Notes: a model not told the origin generated them from the letters alone. A stretch of DNA of 64,000 nt from Bacillus sp. ISL-34 (GCF_018613325.1 NZ_JAGGQJ010000025.1:62001-126000), one strand, 5' to 3'; counted from the stretch's first letter, positions 17,798 through 27,474 are shown. Translations and numbers: made by a program.

Positions 17798-18025
17798 TTA
17801 ATCTTGGATTTTTCCATTAATGACAACACACTTCCCATTTGTATGTTGCTTTATCATCCTTCCATCCTTAATGTATACAGTGTAAGTATTATTGACTTTA
17901 GCATCTAATCTTGCTAGGTCTCCCGTTCTTGCTATGATATTTTTGACAGCTTCCCTCTTCAGATTATTCATGACTTGCTTTTTCCATTGTTCCCGTTTGT
18001 TTTTTTGTTTATTTTCATCAACCAT
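17798..18025 (-). CDS. Small basic protein of unknown function
   Basis: 75 residues, very rich in Lys, Asn and Arg, with a basic N-terminal half and a C-terminal part of beta-strand character (NTYTVYIKDGRMI, CVVINGKIQ). I take the ATG at 18025 because AGAAGG is 11 bp upstream; a GTG three codons earlier sits too close to it. I do not recognise a family. No operon partner is obvious. Confidence 0.55.
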   Translation of the reverse strand: MVDENKQKNKREQWKKQVMNNLKREAVKNIIARTGDLARLDAKVNNTYTVYIKDGRMIKQHTNGKCVVINGKIQD

Positions 18026-18446
18026 CAGGATCACATCCTTCTTGTTTGATTTATGTCTTCTCCGATAATAGTGTATTATTTTTTTATCATCTTGTTACCC
18101 TTATGCTTTTCCTTATTAAGTTCTTTTTTTTATTTTATAATGGTGATTTAAGTAAAACCCTTCGCTCAACTCAATGGCATAAAAATGCTAGTTTCCTAAC
18201 AATCCTTTTTTATAAATAAGTTGTGGAATTAAGCTAAACGGCAAAGATAAAATCTACACTAAGCTCGACGCTCTTCAGAGAAAATGGCGGGAAATGAGCA
18301 AAAATAAAAAGGCCGCCAGTCAGTTTAGTTTTCACCAACATTCTGGACAACCCCTTCCATTCTTACTACATAATTAATAAAGAAACGACAAAGCGAATAA
18401 CCTCGCATTGTCCATACCTCATAGCATTATGAAGACTTCATTTGAA
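18026..18446. other. Intergenic, no gene recognised
   Basis: About 0.4 kb of AT-rich sequence between the small basic protein and the metallophosphoesterase stop. A short plus-strand open stretch around 18225-18375 (encoding KLDALQRKWREMSKNKK) may be a gene scrap but has no start signal. Confidence 0.4.
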
Positions 18447-19460
18447 TTATTGCGCTTTCAACTCTGCACGATAATCGTCTATAATCGCTTGTATCTCCGG
18501 ATCTGCCGGAACATTTGTGACGTCGTAGAGGAATCCATCGGATTCGACCAAAGTCATTTTGCCGTCAACGACTTCAAAAGTCAAATTCAGGCGGCCCAAA
18601 TAATTTTCTTGTTCTCCGCCAGCTTGAGTAATTGGCACCATCACCTCTCCATTGAATTCGTATTCTGGAGTTGTGATGACCTTGTGTGTATCTGCACCGA
18701 TTACAGCCGAAACTCCGGGAACCTGGGCCAGCTTATGGTCTTCAGGGTTTCCGGCATGCGAAAGGACAATGTTAATGTCCGACTTTTCACTCAATTCAGG
18801 AAGCAACGCATTCAACGCTTCAACCGGTTCGATGAAATCGAGGTCTGCAACATCATTCCAACCGCGGATTTCCGGCTTCATCGAAGTAAGGCCGATCATG
18901 CCGATTTTAACGCCAGTGAAAGTAAAACTCTTCCAAGGCTTGACATTCTGTATGTATTTTCCTGATTCTCTGTCTATGACATTACCAGTAAGAATGGGGA
19001 AATTCACGTTGCGGTGGTAATTCTTTAACTGTTCGTAACGGCTGTCAGGTGTGCCCTCTCCGGCAGGGTAAACGCGGAAGTCATTGTTTCCAAGAGCCAT
19101 CGCGTCATAATCCAAAGCTTTCAAAAGAGACGTCTCCAACTCTCCTTGACCCGCCTGAAACTCGCCGCGCAGGAATACATCCCCGCCATCGACGAGAAGC
19201 ACATTCTCCTCTTCATTGCGCACATTTTCAATGATGGTGGCATACTTCGCAATAGAATTGTGATGGAGGGTTCCATTATCCAGCGTGACGACGTCATCCA
19301 AATGACCATGAAAGTCATTCGTCTGGAGAATGGTGAGTTCAAACTCCTCTCCCTCCTTGAGCTTTTCCTCCGCATCTGCCGTAACAGGCAGTGCGACAAA
19401 AGCAGCGGCCATCGCCAGCGAAAAGCCGCCCGTCAATAACATTTTTCTCATTTTACTCAT
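18447..19460 (-). CDS. Secreted metallophosphoesterase / 5'-nucleotidase N-terminal domain
   Basis: 337-residue secreted enzyme with a Sec signal peptide (about residues 1-31, ending VTADA). The calcineurin-like phosphoesterase motifs are TNDFHGH, LVDGGDVF, MALGNNDF, LSHAG and GADTH, in the UshA order. GNND replaces the usual GNHE, so one active-site residue differs. The C-terminal nucleotidase specificity domain of full UshA-type enzymes is absent. The ATG at 19460 has GGAGG 7 bp upstream; an upstream frame extension lacks a site. It follows tatA by 44 bp in a likely phoX-tatA-phosphoesterase operon for phosphate scavenging. Confidence 0.85.
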   Translation of the reverse strand: MSKMRKMLLTGGFSLAMAAAFVALPVTADAEEKLKEGEEFELTILQTNDFHGHLDDVVTLDNGTLHHNSIAKYATIIENVRNEEENVLLVDGGDVFLRGEFQAGQGELETSLLKALDYDAMALGNNDFRVYPAGEGTPDSRYEQLKNYHRNVNFPILTGNVIDRESGKYIQNVKPWKSFTFTGVKIGMIGLTSMKPEIRGWNDVADLDFIEPVEALNALLPELSEKSDINIVLSHAGNPEDHKLAQVPGVSAVIGADTHKVITTPEYEFNGEVMVPITQAGGEQENYLGRLNLTFEVVDGKMTLVESDGFLYDVTNVPADPEIQAIIDDYRAELKAQ

Positions 19461-19504
19461 ACTATTTCCTCCAAGCAATTACTCTACTATTGTAAAAAAG
19501 GTAT

Positions 19505-19732
19505 TTAGTTTCCAGTCTTTTCGGATTTCTCTAGTGCTACTAGTTTAGTTTTTTCTTCAGAGTTAGATTTTTCTTCTTTGTCATTGCTGATCAAATCATT
19601 TGTTGCTTTTTTAAATTCATTTAAAGTCTTTCCAAAAGCACTTCCGATTTCCGGTAATTTAGAAGGGCCAAAAATGATTAACGCAATGACTAGAATGAGA
19701 ATTAGGCCAGGGATGCCGATGCTAGATAACAA
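19505..19732 (-). CDS. tatA: Twin-arginine translocase subunit TatA (TatAd-like)
   Basis: 75 residues with one N-terminal membrane helix ([19 protein letters not shown]), the [10 protein letters not shown] hinge and an amphipathic helix with the FK motif (LNEFKKATN), then a charged tail. It strongly resembles B. subtilis TatAd, the subunit dedicated to PhoD export. AAGGAGG sits 7 bp before a TTG at 19732; the GTG three codons earlier overlaps the ribosome site. It sits between the Tat substrate PhoX and a secreted phosphoesterase. No tatC is in the window, so the partner must be elsewhere. Confidence 0.92.
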   Translation of the reverse strand: MLSSIGIPGLILILVIALIIFGPSKLPEIGSAFGKTLNEFKKATNDLISNDKEEKSNSEEKTKLVALEKSEKTGN

Positions 19733-19776
19733 ACGTCTCACCTCCTTGAACCATGATGATTTGTTCGTATCATTAT

Positions 19777-21222
19777 TTATAAAATTGGCATACCATGACG
19801 CTCTAAAGCTGCTGCTTCTAATATAGACATGCCTTGTTCTTCTGCGAATGCAGTAATTTTATCCGAAACAACAGGAGCAAGACTAGCTGGCGGTAGAGCC
19901 TGGTTCATAGCTCGTCTACGGGAAGAATTTCTGCGTGCAAATGGTCCCCATATCGCAAACGTGATACCTGGTGTTTGCATATTTACAAAGAAAGTATTTC
20001 CATCTGGAGAAAATGTAGGGCCAGCAAATTCAGAACCGTTCATCATATTTTCAGCGAAAGTATAAATATTTCCTTCAGGAGTTAATCCGACAATACGATC
20101 ATTACCGCCACCATCTTCGGCAATCCAAAGATCTCCCCAAGGAGTGATTGTAATGTTATCTGGTGCTTCTAATTCATTTTTATCAGTAGACTCATAGAAT
20201 AGTTCTAAGGTGTTTGTCGCTGGCGTGTAGCGATAAACGCGGCCAAGGCGTGCTGAACCAGCACTTGTATCATCAAACCATAAAGTACCTTCTGAAAAAT
20301 AAGCCCCTTCTAAGCGGCTAAACTGAATACAGCCTTTATCCTTAGCATCTTGCTGAGCGATTTCAGGGTTTAATTTTTTCCAAACAATCCCGAATTTTTG
20401 TCTAGTACTAAATTGACTTGCAGCTGCAGCTGGTAATTCATCAATCGCTGCTGCTTCAAGTGTACCGCCCTTTTGCAGAGAACCTAGCTTTTGACTTCGG
20501 TCATGTGGTGTAAAACGGTACAAGAAGCTTGGACTTGCGTCTTCGGTTAAATACCAAATTCCTGTTGAAGGGTCAACATGCCCAGCTTCATGGGAGAAAT
20601 AACCCATATCACGGATCGGTGTTCTTGACATTTCGCTTTCAGGATCAAGCGGATTTACTTCAAATACAAAGCCATGTCCCATATCACGAGTTTCTTCCAT
20701 TGTTAACCAAGTACCCCAAGTCGTAGCTCCACCCGCACAGTTACGGATTGTGCCTGAACTTGATACATACTGATCAATGACATTGTTATTTTGTCCAACG
20801 ATTAATGTGGTTGTGCCGCCGGCAGCACCAGCGCTCCAAGGTTTTTTTCCGTTTACAGGGTAATCTGAATTTGTCCCATTTTCATGGTTTCTTACAAGAA
20901 TGGTAGTACCCTTCTCCCCTTTAAAGGCAGCCATTCCATCGTGAGCAGAAGGGACAAGGTCACCATTAGGCATAGTATCACCAGTTCGTGAAAGCATTTT
21001 GTAATGAAATCCCCTTGGCAGATCAAGAACTCCATTTGGATCTTTTACTAGTGGGCCATATCCACCAAATCCACTTGTTGGATTGCTGGATTTCGCTGCA
21101 AATCCGTTTGTAGCTCCCGCAAGAGAAAATAACCCCGTTGAACCAAGTGTTAATGCTAAAGTACTCATTCCGCCAACTTTTAAGAAATTACGTCTGTTTA
21201 AACCGCTATTGCTAGATTTCAT
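19777..21222 (-). CDS. PhoX-family (DUF839) phosphatase, Tat-exported
   Basis: 481-residue extracellular phosphatase of the PhoX/DUF839 family, which binds calcium and iron and releases phosphate from organic esters. The N-terminus has a Tat signal, with twin arginine in [10 protein letters not shown] followed by a hydrophobic stretch and cleavage near AFA/GFAA. Family stretches [39 protein letters not shown] and [15 protein letters not shown] are present. The ATG at 21222 has GGAGG 8 bp upstream; the 34-codon upstream extension has none. TatA is encoded 44 bp downstream, suggesting a dedicated export route. Confidence 0.92.
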   Translation of the reverse strand: MKSSNSGLNRRNFLKVGGMSTLALTLGSTGLFSLAGATNGFAAKSSNPTSGFGGYGPLVKDPNGVLDLPRGFHYKMLSRTGDTMPNGDLVPSAHDGMAAFKGEKGTTILVRNHENGTNSDYPVNGKKPWSAGAAGGTTTLIVGQNNNVIDQYVSSSGTIRNCAGGATTWGTWLTMEETRDMGHGFVFEVNPLDPESEMSRTPIRDMGYFSHEAGHVDPSTGIWYLTEDASPSFLYRFTPHDRSQKLGSLQKGGTLEAAAIDELPAAAASQFSTRQKFGIVWKKLNPEIAQQDAKDKGCIQFSRLEGAYFSEGTLWFDDTSAGSARLGRVYRYTPATNTLELFYESTDKNELEAPDNITITPWGDLWIAEDGGGNDRIVGLTPEGNIYTFAENMMNGSEFAGPTFSPDGNTFFVNMQTPGITFAIWGPFARRNSSRRRAMNQALPPASLAPVVSDKITAFAEEQGMSILEAAALERHGMPIL

Positions 21223-21655
21223 CAACATTACCTCCAAAAAATCTTTTTGAGGGATGCTATATTTCTTATAGCAAACTCTACCTTCAAAATTAACAGACCT
21301 TTTTAAATGCTCTGTTAATCCCATGTGATTTTATTCCTTCGCATGAAAAATAAACCAAAAGTCACGGTTTACCCGAAAAATAATGGGGGTTAATACCACA
21401 TTTGTAACATGCAGAGGGTGGAATTTGATGGTATGAGTCAAAAGCGGAGAAAAAATAAGGATTTTGTCATAAAAAGACGGATTCAGATTATTAAATCTTA
21501 TTAATAGTTTGTAAATATAAGAGATACACTATGACAAACTAGTTAACCCAATTATTGCCCAAATCTAATGAATTTTGGAGAGAGGAACCGGCTAAAGACA
21601 TGCTTAACATTAGAACTCTTCACACCCTACTCCATCTCAACCTGGAGGTTATTCA
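21223..21655. other. Region upstream of phoX
   Basis: Holds the phoX leader and presumably its promoter, including the Pho-box-like repeats noted separately. No gene recognised. Confidence 0.45.
21489..21515 (-). promoter_or_regulatory. Three Pho-box-like repeats
   Basis: On the minus strand TTTACA, TTAATA and TTAATA follow each other at 11- and 10-bp steps. Each fits the PhoP box TT(A/T/C)A(C/T)A. They lie about 270 bp upstream of the phoX start. The sequence is AT-rich, so chance is a serious alternative. Confidence 0.3.
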
Positions 21656-21783
21656 ATGTCTGTTAAAAAAGCAGGTAAAGTATCGTCATTTCGGATTAAT
21701 GCCGGGATTGATAATCTAACTGGGAAACGAAAACAAAATTATCGAGTGGTTTTAAAACGAAGCGCAAAGTTATAGAAGATTAA
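21656..21783 (+). pseudogene. Tyrosine-recombinase (phage integrase) N-terminal remnant, frameshifted
   Basis: A good ribosome site (GGAGG) precedes an ATG whose frame reads SVKKAGKVSSFRINAGIDN then TGKRKQ, the start of the SAM-like/AP2-type arm-binding domain of Tn916/phage integrases. After GKRKQ the family's KSGFKTKKEA continues only in another frame (KLSSGFKTKRKVIED), so a frameshift has occurred near 21737. The catalytic domain is missing. It marks the scar of a lost mobile element. Confidence 0.6.
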
Positions 21784-22194
21784 CATTAGTATCAGGTTTA
21801 ATTGCTAAAAGGCCAGAAACAAAAACCTTTTTTCGGAGTTTGTATTTTTGTAATTGGGAAAAAGGTGCTCTGGTGATTCGGTTACTGTGGAGGTTTTAAA
21901 TAATTTAATATAGGAACTTCGGGATCGTACGAATGAATACGCAAAGGGTAAAATTGGTTATTTGATGCTTATGACCAATTGCTCTTGTTACTATTTTTAA
22001 TTCCTGAAGAAAAATTTTTAGTGAAGAAAAAATTGAAGTATCAATAGGGGATATTGAGCATGAAGAATAACCAAAAGAATTAATTGGGAAGAAAGAGTTA
22101 GTATAATATACAATAGTGCGTGGTTTCAAATATCTATGTAGTAAGAAGTAATTCTTCCAGGAAAATTACTTCCTTTATTATTTTTGTAAGTTTT
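21784..22194. other. Non-coding, probable mobile-element debris
   Basis: AT-rich sequence between the integrase remnant and a terminator hairpin. No intact frame or motif could be recognised. Confidence 0.4.
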
Positions 22195-22231
22195 AAAAAT
22201 AAAATAAATGCCCTTCTCTAATCAGAAGGGC
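22195..22231 (-). terminator. Intrinsic terminator, minus strand
   Basis: An 8-bp perfect stem (GCCCTTCT/AGAAGGGC) with a 6-nt loop, followed on the minus strand by a T-rich stretch. It could end the dihydrouridine synthase transcript, whose stop lies about 570 bp upstream, or a gene now lost. Confidence 0.6.
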
Positions 22232-22565
22232 AACTATTAATTATATGGATAGTCCAAAAAAACTTAGCAATAGTCGATGTCATGACTAGAAAGTACTGAT
22301 GAAAAAGCAGCAGAACACTTTTATAACCTGTTTAAAATATAAAATTTAAAAAATGTGAGTAAAGTAATATCGGGAATCTTAGTACAACTACCTCTTTTTT
22401 TCAATTTAAGATTTTCGCCACCAATTCACCTGTATTACTTCAAATAATATCCTGGTACAACGAAAAAACTTTGATAAAATAAGGGGTACCAAGGCTTTGT
22501 TAAAGATAAATTATTAGCCTACAAGTAAAAAACTCAGCTAAAATGGCGTCTTAAATGAAATATTG

Positions 22566-22603
22566 CTAACGGAATCAGGTGATACTGGTTCCGTTAGTTT
22601 TTT
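22566..22603 (+). terminator. Intrinsic terminator, plus strand
   Basis: CTAACGGAA and TTCCGTTAG form a perfect 9-bp stem with a 14-nt loop followed by six T. There is no plus-strand gene just upstream, so it appears to be an orphan terminator, perhaps from a deleted element. Confidence 0.65.
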
Positions 22604-22799
22604 GTAAAATCATCAACACCCCTTGTGTTGTCATTTCAGTCCATAATAGAACAAACATATAAAGCAAAAATTGGCGGGAATGCGTCCGGTTCAATAACGC
22701 CTTCACACCAGCCAATTAACTGCTTAGTATAAACTCTAACTTTTTGGGGGCACACCAGTTTAACATCCTATTTCGCTTTTACCTTGAATTGGTACACTT

Positions 22800-23795
22800 C
22801 TACTGTTCCACCATTCCATCAAGATTCTTTGAACCAAAGTTATCGAGCAATGCACGCACTTCATCTGTTGACTCTGTGCTCATTAATTGATTTCTTAATT
22901 CACTTGCCCCTCTAAACCCACGGACATATATCTTAAAAAAGCGATGAAGAGCCTTGAACGGACGTAGCTCTAATTTTGAATATTTATCATGGAGATCCAG
23001 ATGCAACCTTAAGAGATCAAGCAATTCCTCACTACTATGATCTTTCGGCTGCTTTTCAAAGGCAAATGGATTATTAAAAATACCACGCCCAATCATAACC
23101 CCATCAATACCGTATTGATGAGCGAGCTTTAAGCCAGTTTGACGGTCAGGGATATCCCCATTGATCGTCAAGAGTGTATCTGGTGCCACCTGGTCACGAA
23201 GTTTCTTAATCTCCGGGATTAGTTCCCAATGAGCATCTACTTTGCTCATTTCCTTTCTTGTACGCAGATGAATGGAAAGATTAACAATGTCTTGATTCAA
23301 TATATGTGTTAGCCAGTCGTGCCATTCGTCTACATCCGTGTAACCAAGCCTTGTCTTTACACTTACGGGCAATCCTCCTGCTTTTGCTGCTTGTATTAAT
23401 TCTGCCGCAACTTCTGGACGACGGATAAGGCCACTTCCCTTCCCATTCTGTGCCACATTAGGTACAGGACAGCCCATATTGATATCCACACCCCGATAGC
23501 CTAGTTTCGCCATACCAATACTCATTTGCCGAAAGTATTCAGGCTTATCCCCCCATATATGGGCTACAATTGGTTGTTCATCCTCTGTAAAAGTCAAACG
23601 CCCACGCACACTATGGATGCCCTCTGGGTGACAATAACTCTCCGAGTTTGTAAACTCTGTAAAAAACACATCAGGTCTGGCTGCATCACTCACTACATGG
23701 CGAAAAACAACATCCGTCACATCTTCCATTGGTGCCAGTATAAAAAAAGGTCGTGGTAAATCACGCCAAAAGTTATCTATCATATTCAAATTCAA
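22800..23795 (-). CDS. tRNA-dihydrouridine synthase (Dus family)
   Basis: 331-residue FMN enzyme that reduces specific uridines in tRNA to dihydrouridine. The N-terminal LAPMEDVTD binds FMN, the catalytic Cys is in [12 protein letters not shown], followed by [31 protein letters not shown] and GVMIGRGIF in the standard order. It differs from the housekeeping DusB proteins in [11 protein letters not shown] (usually HgRTreqmy) and resembles the accessory Dus paralogue found in many bacilli. It has no operon partners. Confidence 0.92.
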   Translation of the reverse strand: MNLNMIDNFWRDLPRPFFILAPMEDVTDVVFRHVVSDAARPDVFFTEFTNSESYCHPEGIHSVRGRLTFTEDEQPIVAHIWGDKPEYFRQMSIGMAKLGYRGVDINMGCPVPNVAQNGKGSGLIRRPEVAAELIQAAKAGGLPVSVKTRLGYTDVDEWHDWLTHILNQDIVNLSIHLRTRKEMSKVDAHWELIPEIKKLRDQVAPDTLLTINGDIPDRQTGLKLAHQYGIDGVMIGRGIFNNPFAFEKQPKDHSSEELLDLLRLHLDLHDKYSKLELRPFKALHRFFKIYVRGFRGASELRNQLMSTESTDEVRALLDNFGSKNLDGMVEQ

Positions 23796-23906
23796 ATCCT
23801 CTCATTATGGGGTACCAGGCCAACCCCTTATCCCAAAATTAAAAAGCAAAATGTCCCTGCTTCTTTTACACTTATACCATGCTTAAACACTTTTTATCAA
23901 ACTGAT

Positions 23907-23962
23907 TGGAAATGTTTATTTTCACGAAATCGGGGTTTGTATCGGAAATGTTTATTTTAACT
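23907..23962. repeat. Degenerate direct repeat, copy 1
   Basis: Begins with GGAAATGTTTATTTTCACG, followed by a GGGGT spacer and a second AAATGTTTATTTTAAC. The unit repeats about every 37 bp and a related copy lies at 24127-24181. Non-coding; origin unknown. Confidence 0.55.
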
Positions 23963-24126
23963 TAACAATCTCTGTACAACAACCAAAATATCTCCTGCTG
24001 AAATCCACCCCATCAACCAGCATTCCACTGTTCGAGTTAAAATAAAGTTTTGCTAAAAAAGACTGAAAAGAAAATTGGAAGAACACTGGATTGACAAGGA
24101 ATTAAAAGGAAAAAGAACCCGAAATC

Positions 24127-24181
24127 GCAAAAGTATTTTTTAACGAAGTCAGGGTCGGACTGGCAAATGTTTATTTTAACT
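24127..24181. repeat. Degenerate direct repeat, copy 2
   Basis: Copy of the element at 23907-23962. The 38-nt core from ACGAAGTCAGGGT to AAATGTTTATTTTAAC differs from copy 1 mainly in its middle. The 571-bp gap between the Dus and TauE genes holds these repeats and no recognisable gene. Confidence 0.55.
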
Positions 24182-24366
24182 AGCAAGAGCGTTTTTTAAT
24201 TAGACATCTTCAATTCCAAATCCGTCACGACTTCTACATGTCTAGAGTGTTTGTGGCAACACATGGGGTGCTCGGGAGATAATTTTTGATTAATAAATCA
24301 TCCTGATAAATATTCTTAAACCGCTGCAATGCGCCCCTCCCTGTCAAGGTCAAGCCAGAAAGTACC

Positions 24367-25146
24367 TCAAGACATGATCCCCACCCAGGTTTTCACAGCC
24401 GTCGCTAAAATCAATAGAGCCAGTATGACTTGCAGGACTTTTACATTCATTTTTTTACCGGCCATCGCCCCAAGCGGAGATGCCATTAAACTGGCAACAA
24501 CCATGATTAATGCCGGATAGTAATCAACTTGTCCCGTTGAGATTTTCCCTGCGGTTGCACCAATGGATGAAATGAAAGTGATGGCTAATGAAGATGCAAT
24601 CGTCACCCTGGTTGGAATTCTTAAAACGATAAGCATGATCGGAACTAATAGAAAGCCTCCTCCGGCGCCGACTATACCGGCACCTAAACCAACGATTAAG
24701 GCAAGGACGGCCGCAAGCCATTTGTTGAAGGTAACTTGATCCAAAGGAATGTCATCTATCCCTTTCTTCGGTATGAACATCATGATAGCCGCTATCAACG
24801 CCAAAACGCCATAGACGATATTTACTCCGTTTTCCGACATCGACCGTGATCCAAAACTTCCAACTACGCTTCCGATTAACACACTGATCCCCATATAGAG
24901 AATAAGCGTTTTATTTAAATGTCCGCTCTTACGATAGCTCCATATACCTCCGATGGAAGCGAACAAGACTTGTACAGCACTTATACCTGTCACATCATGT
25001 GCACTAAATGCCGCTAAACCGAAGATTGTGGGAATGAACAGCAGCATTGGATAATTTATTATCGAACCTCCGATACCGAGCATTCCAGAAACGTATGAAC
25101 CTATAAAACCAATCAAAAAGATGGTAATGATAAAGGTGATATCCAT
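24367..25146 (-). CDS. TauE/SafE-family sulfite/anion exporter
   Basis: 259-residue membrane protein with about eight hydrophobic segments, of the TauE/SafE family that exports sulfite, thiosulfate or organosulfonates. The family glycine motifs occur twice ([20 protein letters not shown] near the N-terminus and [19 protein letters not shown] in the second half). Start ATG with GGGAGG upstream. It is the last gene of the sulfur locus; removing sulfite made from persulfides by the metallo-beta-lactamase-type dioxygenase fits its place. Confidence 0.9.
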   Translation of the reverse strand: MDITFIITIFLIGFIGSYVSGMLGIGGSIINYPMLLFIPTIFGLAAFSAHDVTGISAVQVLFASIGGIWSYRKSGHLNKTLILYMGISVLIGSVVGSFGSRSMSENGVNIVYGVLALIAAIMMFIPKKGIDDIPLDQVTFNKWLAAVLALIVGLGAGIVGAGGGFLLVPIMLIVLRIPTRVTIASSLAITFISSIGATAGKISTGQVDYYPALIMVVASLMASPLGAMAGKKMNVKVLQVILALLILATAVKTWVGIMS

Positions 25147-25166
25147 TTGTAAGTGCCTCCCTTAAA

Positions 25167-25193
25167 AGAAGGGAACCCTAATGGTTCCCTTCT
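25167..25193. terminator. Strong hairpin between tusA and the tauE-like gene
   Basis: A perfect 11-bp stem (AGAAGGGAACC/GGTTCCCTTCT) with a 5-nt loop. On the minus strand it is followed by TTTAAGG and lies just before the exporter's ribosome site, so it may reduce read-through into the exporter gene or protect the upstream message. Confidence 0.55.
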
Positions 25194-25198
25194 CTTTA

Positions 25199-25426
25199 TC
25201 AGCCTTTTCTAATCCAAAATTTCAGTATATCATTTTCTTCTGCCGTTTCCACCAGTTCATGGCCACTGGAACTAGACCAAGCAGCTAAGTCGGCTTTAGC
25301 TCCTTTATCGGTTACATGTATTTCCAGCACTTGCCCGGTTTGCAAATCATTCATCGCTTTTCTCGTTTTAACGATCGGCATAGGACATGCAAGTCCCTTA
25401 GCATCTAACACTTTATCTGAATTCAT
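25199..25426 (-). CDS. TusA-family sulfur carrier protein
   Basis: 75 residues. The family motif LDAKGLACPMPIVKTRKAM carries the sulfur-accepting Cys of CPMP near residue 15. It relays persulfide sulfur between rhodaneses and acceptors in the cytoplasm. It is nearly identical at its N-terminus to the TusA half of the fusion at 26879-27451, showing recent duplication. AGGAGG precedes the ATG. Confidence 0.93.
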   Translation of the reverse strand: MNSDKVLDAKGLACPMPIVKTRKAMNDLQTGQVLEIHVTDKGAKADLAAWSSSSGHELVETAEENDILKFWIRKG

Positions 25427-25467
25427 ATTTCATTCCTCCTATTTTCTCGGCTTCTATTTTTTCAGTA

Positions 25468-26595
25468 TTAACGTACCGCACAACGATTTGGTCCGATTTC
25501 CATTTCGCGCTGTTTTTCATCATCAGGCTCGATTTTCCCCATATTGGTTTCGCGAATTTCTTGATAAGCGTTTGGCTGAGGCGGTAAATTCCCTGTTACC
25601 AGCTTTCTGAATTCCGTTTCATCTTCAATGTTCAATCCATGATTGTCAGCAAACAGCGCTCCCAACTTTTTAGCGACACTTCCGTCTTCGTTCAATTCAT
25701 CGATGATCATGAAATGTGATGGCAAAACGATTAACTCGTCTGATAATTCCCTATAACGTGTATACAGTGTTTCTCTCAAGTCCCCTACCCAATCCTCAGC
25801 CAATCCAGCTAGGTCCGGCCTGCCAATGGAATCGATGAATAGTATATCCCCGCTTAGCAAGTATTTTCGATCGACCACAAATGAAGTGGATCCAATGGTA
25901 TGGCCCGGGGAGTATAATGCTAGGATTTCAATCGCTGTTTGACCGATCGTTATCACATTACCGCTTTCTAATGGCTCATATGGAAAAGTTACTTCAGCCG
26001 CATCTTTTGGCGGCAGCCAGTAAGCTGCATTCGTTACTTCCGCTATTCGTCTTCCTCCTGAAATATGATCGGCATGCAGGTGCGTATCCAGTACATGTTT
26101 AATTTCCACTCCGATACCATCGGCGAAATCAAGATAGGCATCAATCATTCTTGTAGAATCTATAACTGAAGCTTCACCATTGGAAACGACCATGTAAGAT
26201 AAACAGCCTTTACCTAGTCGAACAAATTGGTAAACTTCGCCGCCGTTGGTCAATTCGCCGATTTTCACTGGTTGCAAATGTTCACTCCATGCTTTCATGC
26301 CGCCCTTTAAATAAGAAACATCCAATCCAGCTTCAGATAGCATTTCAGCTACCATAACAGATGAGCCTTCCTTTGCACATACTAAAAGGATTTCTTTATT
26401 GGCCGGGATTTGATCGAGGATTTCTTCCACACCATCCAGTAGATCAAAGTATGGGATATTAAGGAATCCAAAATTCTTTCCTTCAATTTTCCAATCCTTA
26501 AAGTCACTTTCATTTCGAACATCCAAAATAAATAAGTCGTTTTTATTGATTACTTTCTTTGAAACCTCAGCGGCTGTCATTTGCTTAAACGCCAT
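25468..26595 (-). CDS. Rhodanese-metallo-beta-lactamase fusion, probable persulfide dioxygenase
   Basis: 375 residues. Residues about 8-112 form a rhodanese domain with the active Cys in [10 protein letters not shown]. Residues about 120-340 form a metallo-beta-lactamase domain of the ETHE1/persulfide dioxygenase type with HLHADH, SPGHT and DSIGRPD. Such enzymes oxidise a low-molecular-weight persulfide to sulfite and thiol. S. aureus CstB joins the same two domains in the other order. The C-terminus ends in a tail with GPNRCAVR. The ribosome site GGGGG lies inside a CstR-like operator just upstream. Confidence 0.9.
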   Translation of the reverse strand: MAFKQMTAAEVSKKVINKNDLFILDVRNESDFKDWKIEGKNFGFLNIPYFDLLDGVEEILDQIPANKEILLVCAKEGSSVMVAEMLSEAGLDVSYLKGGMKAWSEHLQPVKIGELTNGGEVYQFVRLGKGCLSYMVVSNGEASVIDSTRMIDAYLDFADGIGVEIKHVLDTHLHADHISGGRRIAEVTNAAYWLPPKDAAEVTFPYEPLESGNVITIGQTAIEILALYSPGHTIGSTSFVVDRKYLLSGDILFIDSIGRPDLAGLAEDWVGDLRETLYTRYRELSDELIVLPSHFMIIDELNEDGSVAKKLGALFADNHGLNIEDETEFRKLVTGNLPPQPNAYQEIRETNMGKIEPDDEKQREMEIGPNRCAVR

Positions 26596-26601
26596 CTTTA
26601 T

Positions 26602-26617
26602 ATACCCCCTATGGTAA
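26602..26617 (-). promoter_or_regulatory. CstR-like operator overlapping a ribosome site
   Basis: ATACCCCCTATGGTAA is a near match to the operator pattern ATACC-N-GGTAT seen at 28715 and 29780. On the message strand its G-run also serves as the Shine-Dalgarno sequence of the persulfide dioxygenase gene. Repressor and ribosome could therefore share one element; this may be coincidence. Confidence 0.45.
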
Positions 26618-26641
26618 TATATTTTTCAAAAATTTTTACCT

Positions 26642-26725
26642 TCATTGAAAGGTTAATGTAACATCAGCACCTTTAACGAACTCCAATAATGTGCCAGCTC
26701 CACCTACTATAGTAACTATTTCTAG
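26642..26725 (-). pseudogene. Remnant of a DsrE-family gene
   Basis: The minus strand encodes 27 residues, including AGTLLEFVKGADVTLTF just before a stop, which match the C-terminal helix-strand of DsrE/DsrF sulfur-carrier proteins. No start or upstream domain is readable in that frame. It lies between two intact genes of the locus, so one more DsrE gene was probably once here. Confidence 0.5.
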
Positions 26726-26878
26726 AAAAGAGGGAACATTAGCCTTTTAAAGCCTTCGGCAGAGTGCTCTTTACCTTAAGGCAGTGAAAGTTGTCCTTTC
26801 GCTTCTTTATGATTTAAGTTCAAGCTAAAGAAAATCGCTACTTCTTGATTTGTTGCTGCTCACATTTAATAGTCACTT

Positions 26879-27451
26879 TTATTCATTCACGGATTTTTGT
26901 GAAGGACCGTTCCATTGGCTCATGCCGGGTACAACATCGAATACCTCTTTAAATCCGGCCGCAGTCAGTTTTCGTGCAGCAAGATCACTTCGGCTACCTG
27001 TACGGCAAATCACGAAAATCTTTGAATCTTTATCAAGTTCACCCATACGTTGTTCCAATTCATCCATTGGAAGGGATCTTGCTGCTGGAATATGATTAAA
27101 AGCGTACTCTGCAGATTCTCGTACATCCAGGATGATCGTATTTCGATTTTCTTCCATTAGTAGAAGAAGTTCTTCATTTGAAATGATTTTTTCATGCTTC
27201 TTCACTGCTGTTTCTTCTCCGCTTGCTTTCCGAAGATAATGTTTTAGTGTGCTTCCTTCTTCAACCGTGCCCAAATATTGATGACCCGAACTTTCCGCCC
27301 ATGCTTTCATATCGGCTGTCGACCCTTTATCAGTCGCTTGAACTTCAAGAACTTCCCCCGCTTCCAGGCCATTCATGGCTTTTTTCGTTTTTACGATCGG
27401 CATTGGACAAGCTAAACCTTTAGCATCCAAAACGGAATTTGTTTTAATCAT
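26879..27451 (-). CDS. TusA-rhodanese fusion (CstA-like)
   Basis: 190 residues. A TusA domain (1-75) with Cys in GLACPMPIVKTKKAM is joined through a short linker to a rhodanese domain (about 90-190) with active loop CRTGSR. It moves sulfane sulfur between carriers, as CstA does in S. aureus, although CstA has an extra N-terminal rhodanese domain absent here. GGAGG lies 7 bp before the ATG, and a half-conserved CstR operator lies 24 bp upstream. Confidence 0.92.
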   Translation of the reverse strand: MIKTNSVLDAKGLACPMPIVKTKKAMNGLEAGEVLEVQATDKGSTADMKAWAESSGHQYLGTVEEGSTLKHYLRKASGEETAVKKHEKIISNEELLLLMEENRNTIILDVRESAEYAFNHIPAARSLPMDELEQRMGELDKDSKIFVICRTGSRSDLAARKLTAAGFKEVFDVVPGMSQWNGPSQKSVNE

Positions 27452-27474
27452 TATATTTCCTCCTTGTTTCCTTT

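Noticed and set aside
21905-22129. Minus-strand 74-codon frame
   Set aside because: No motif or start signal; lies in probable mobile-element debris.
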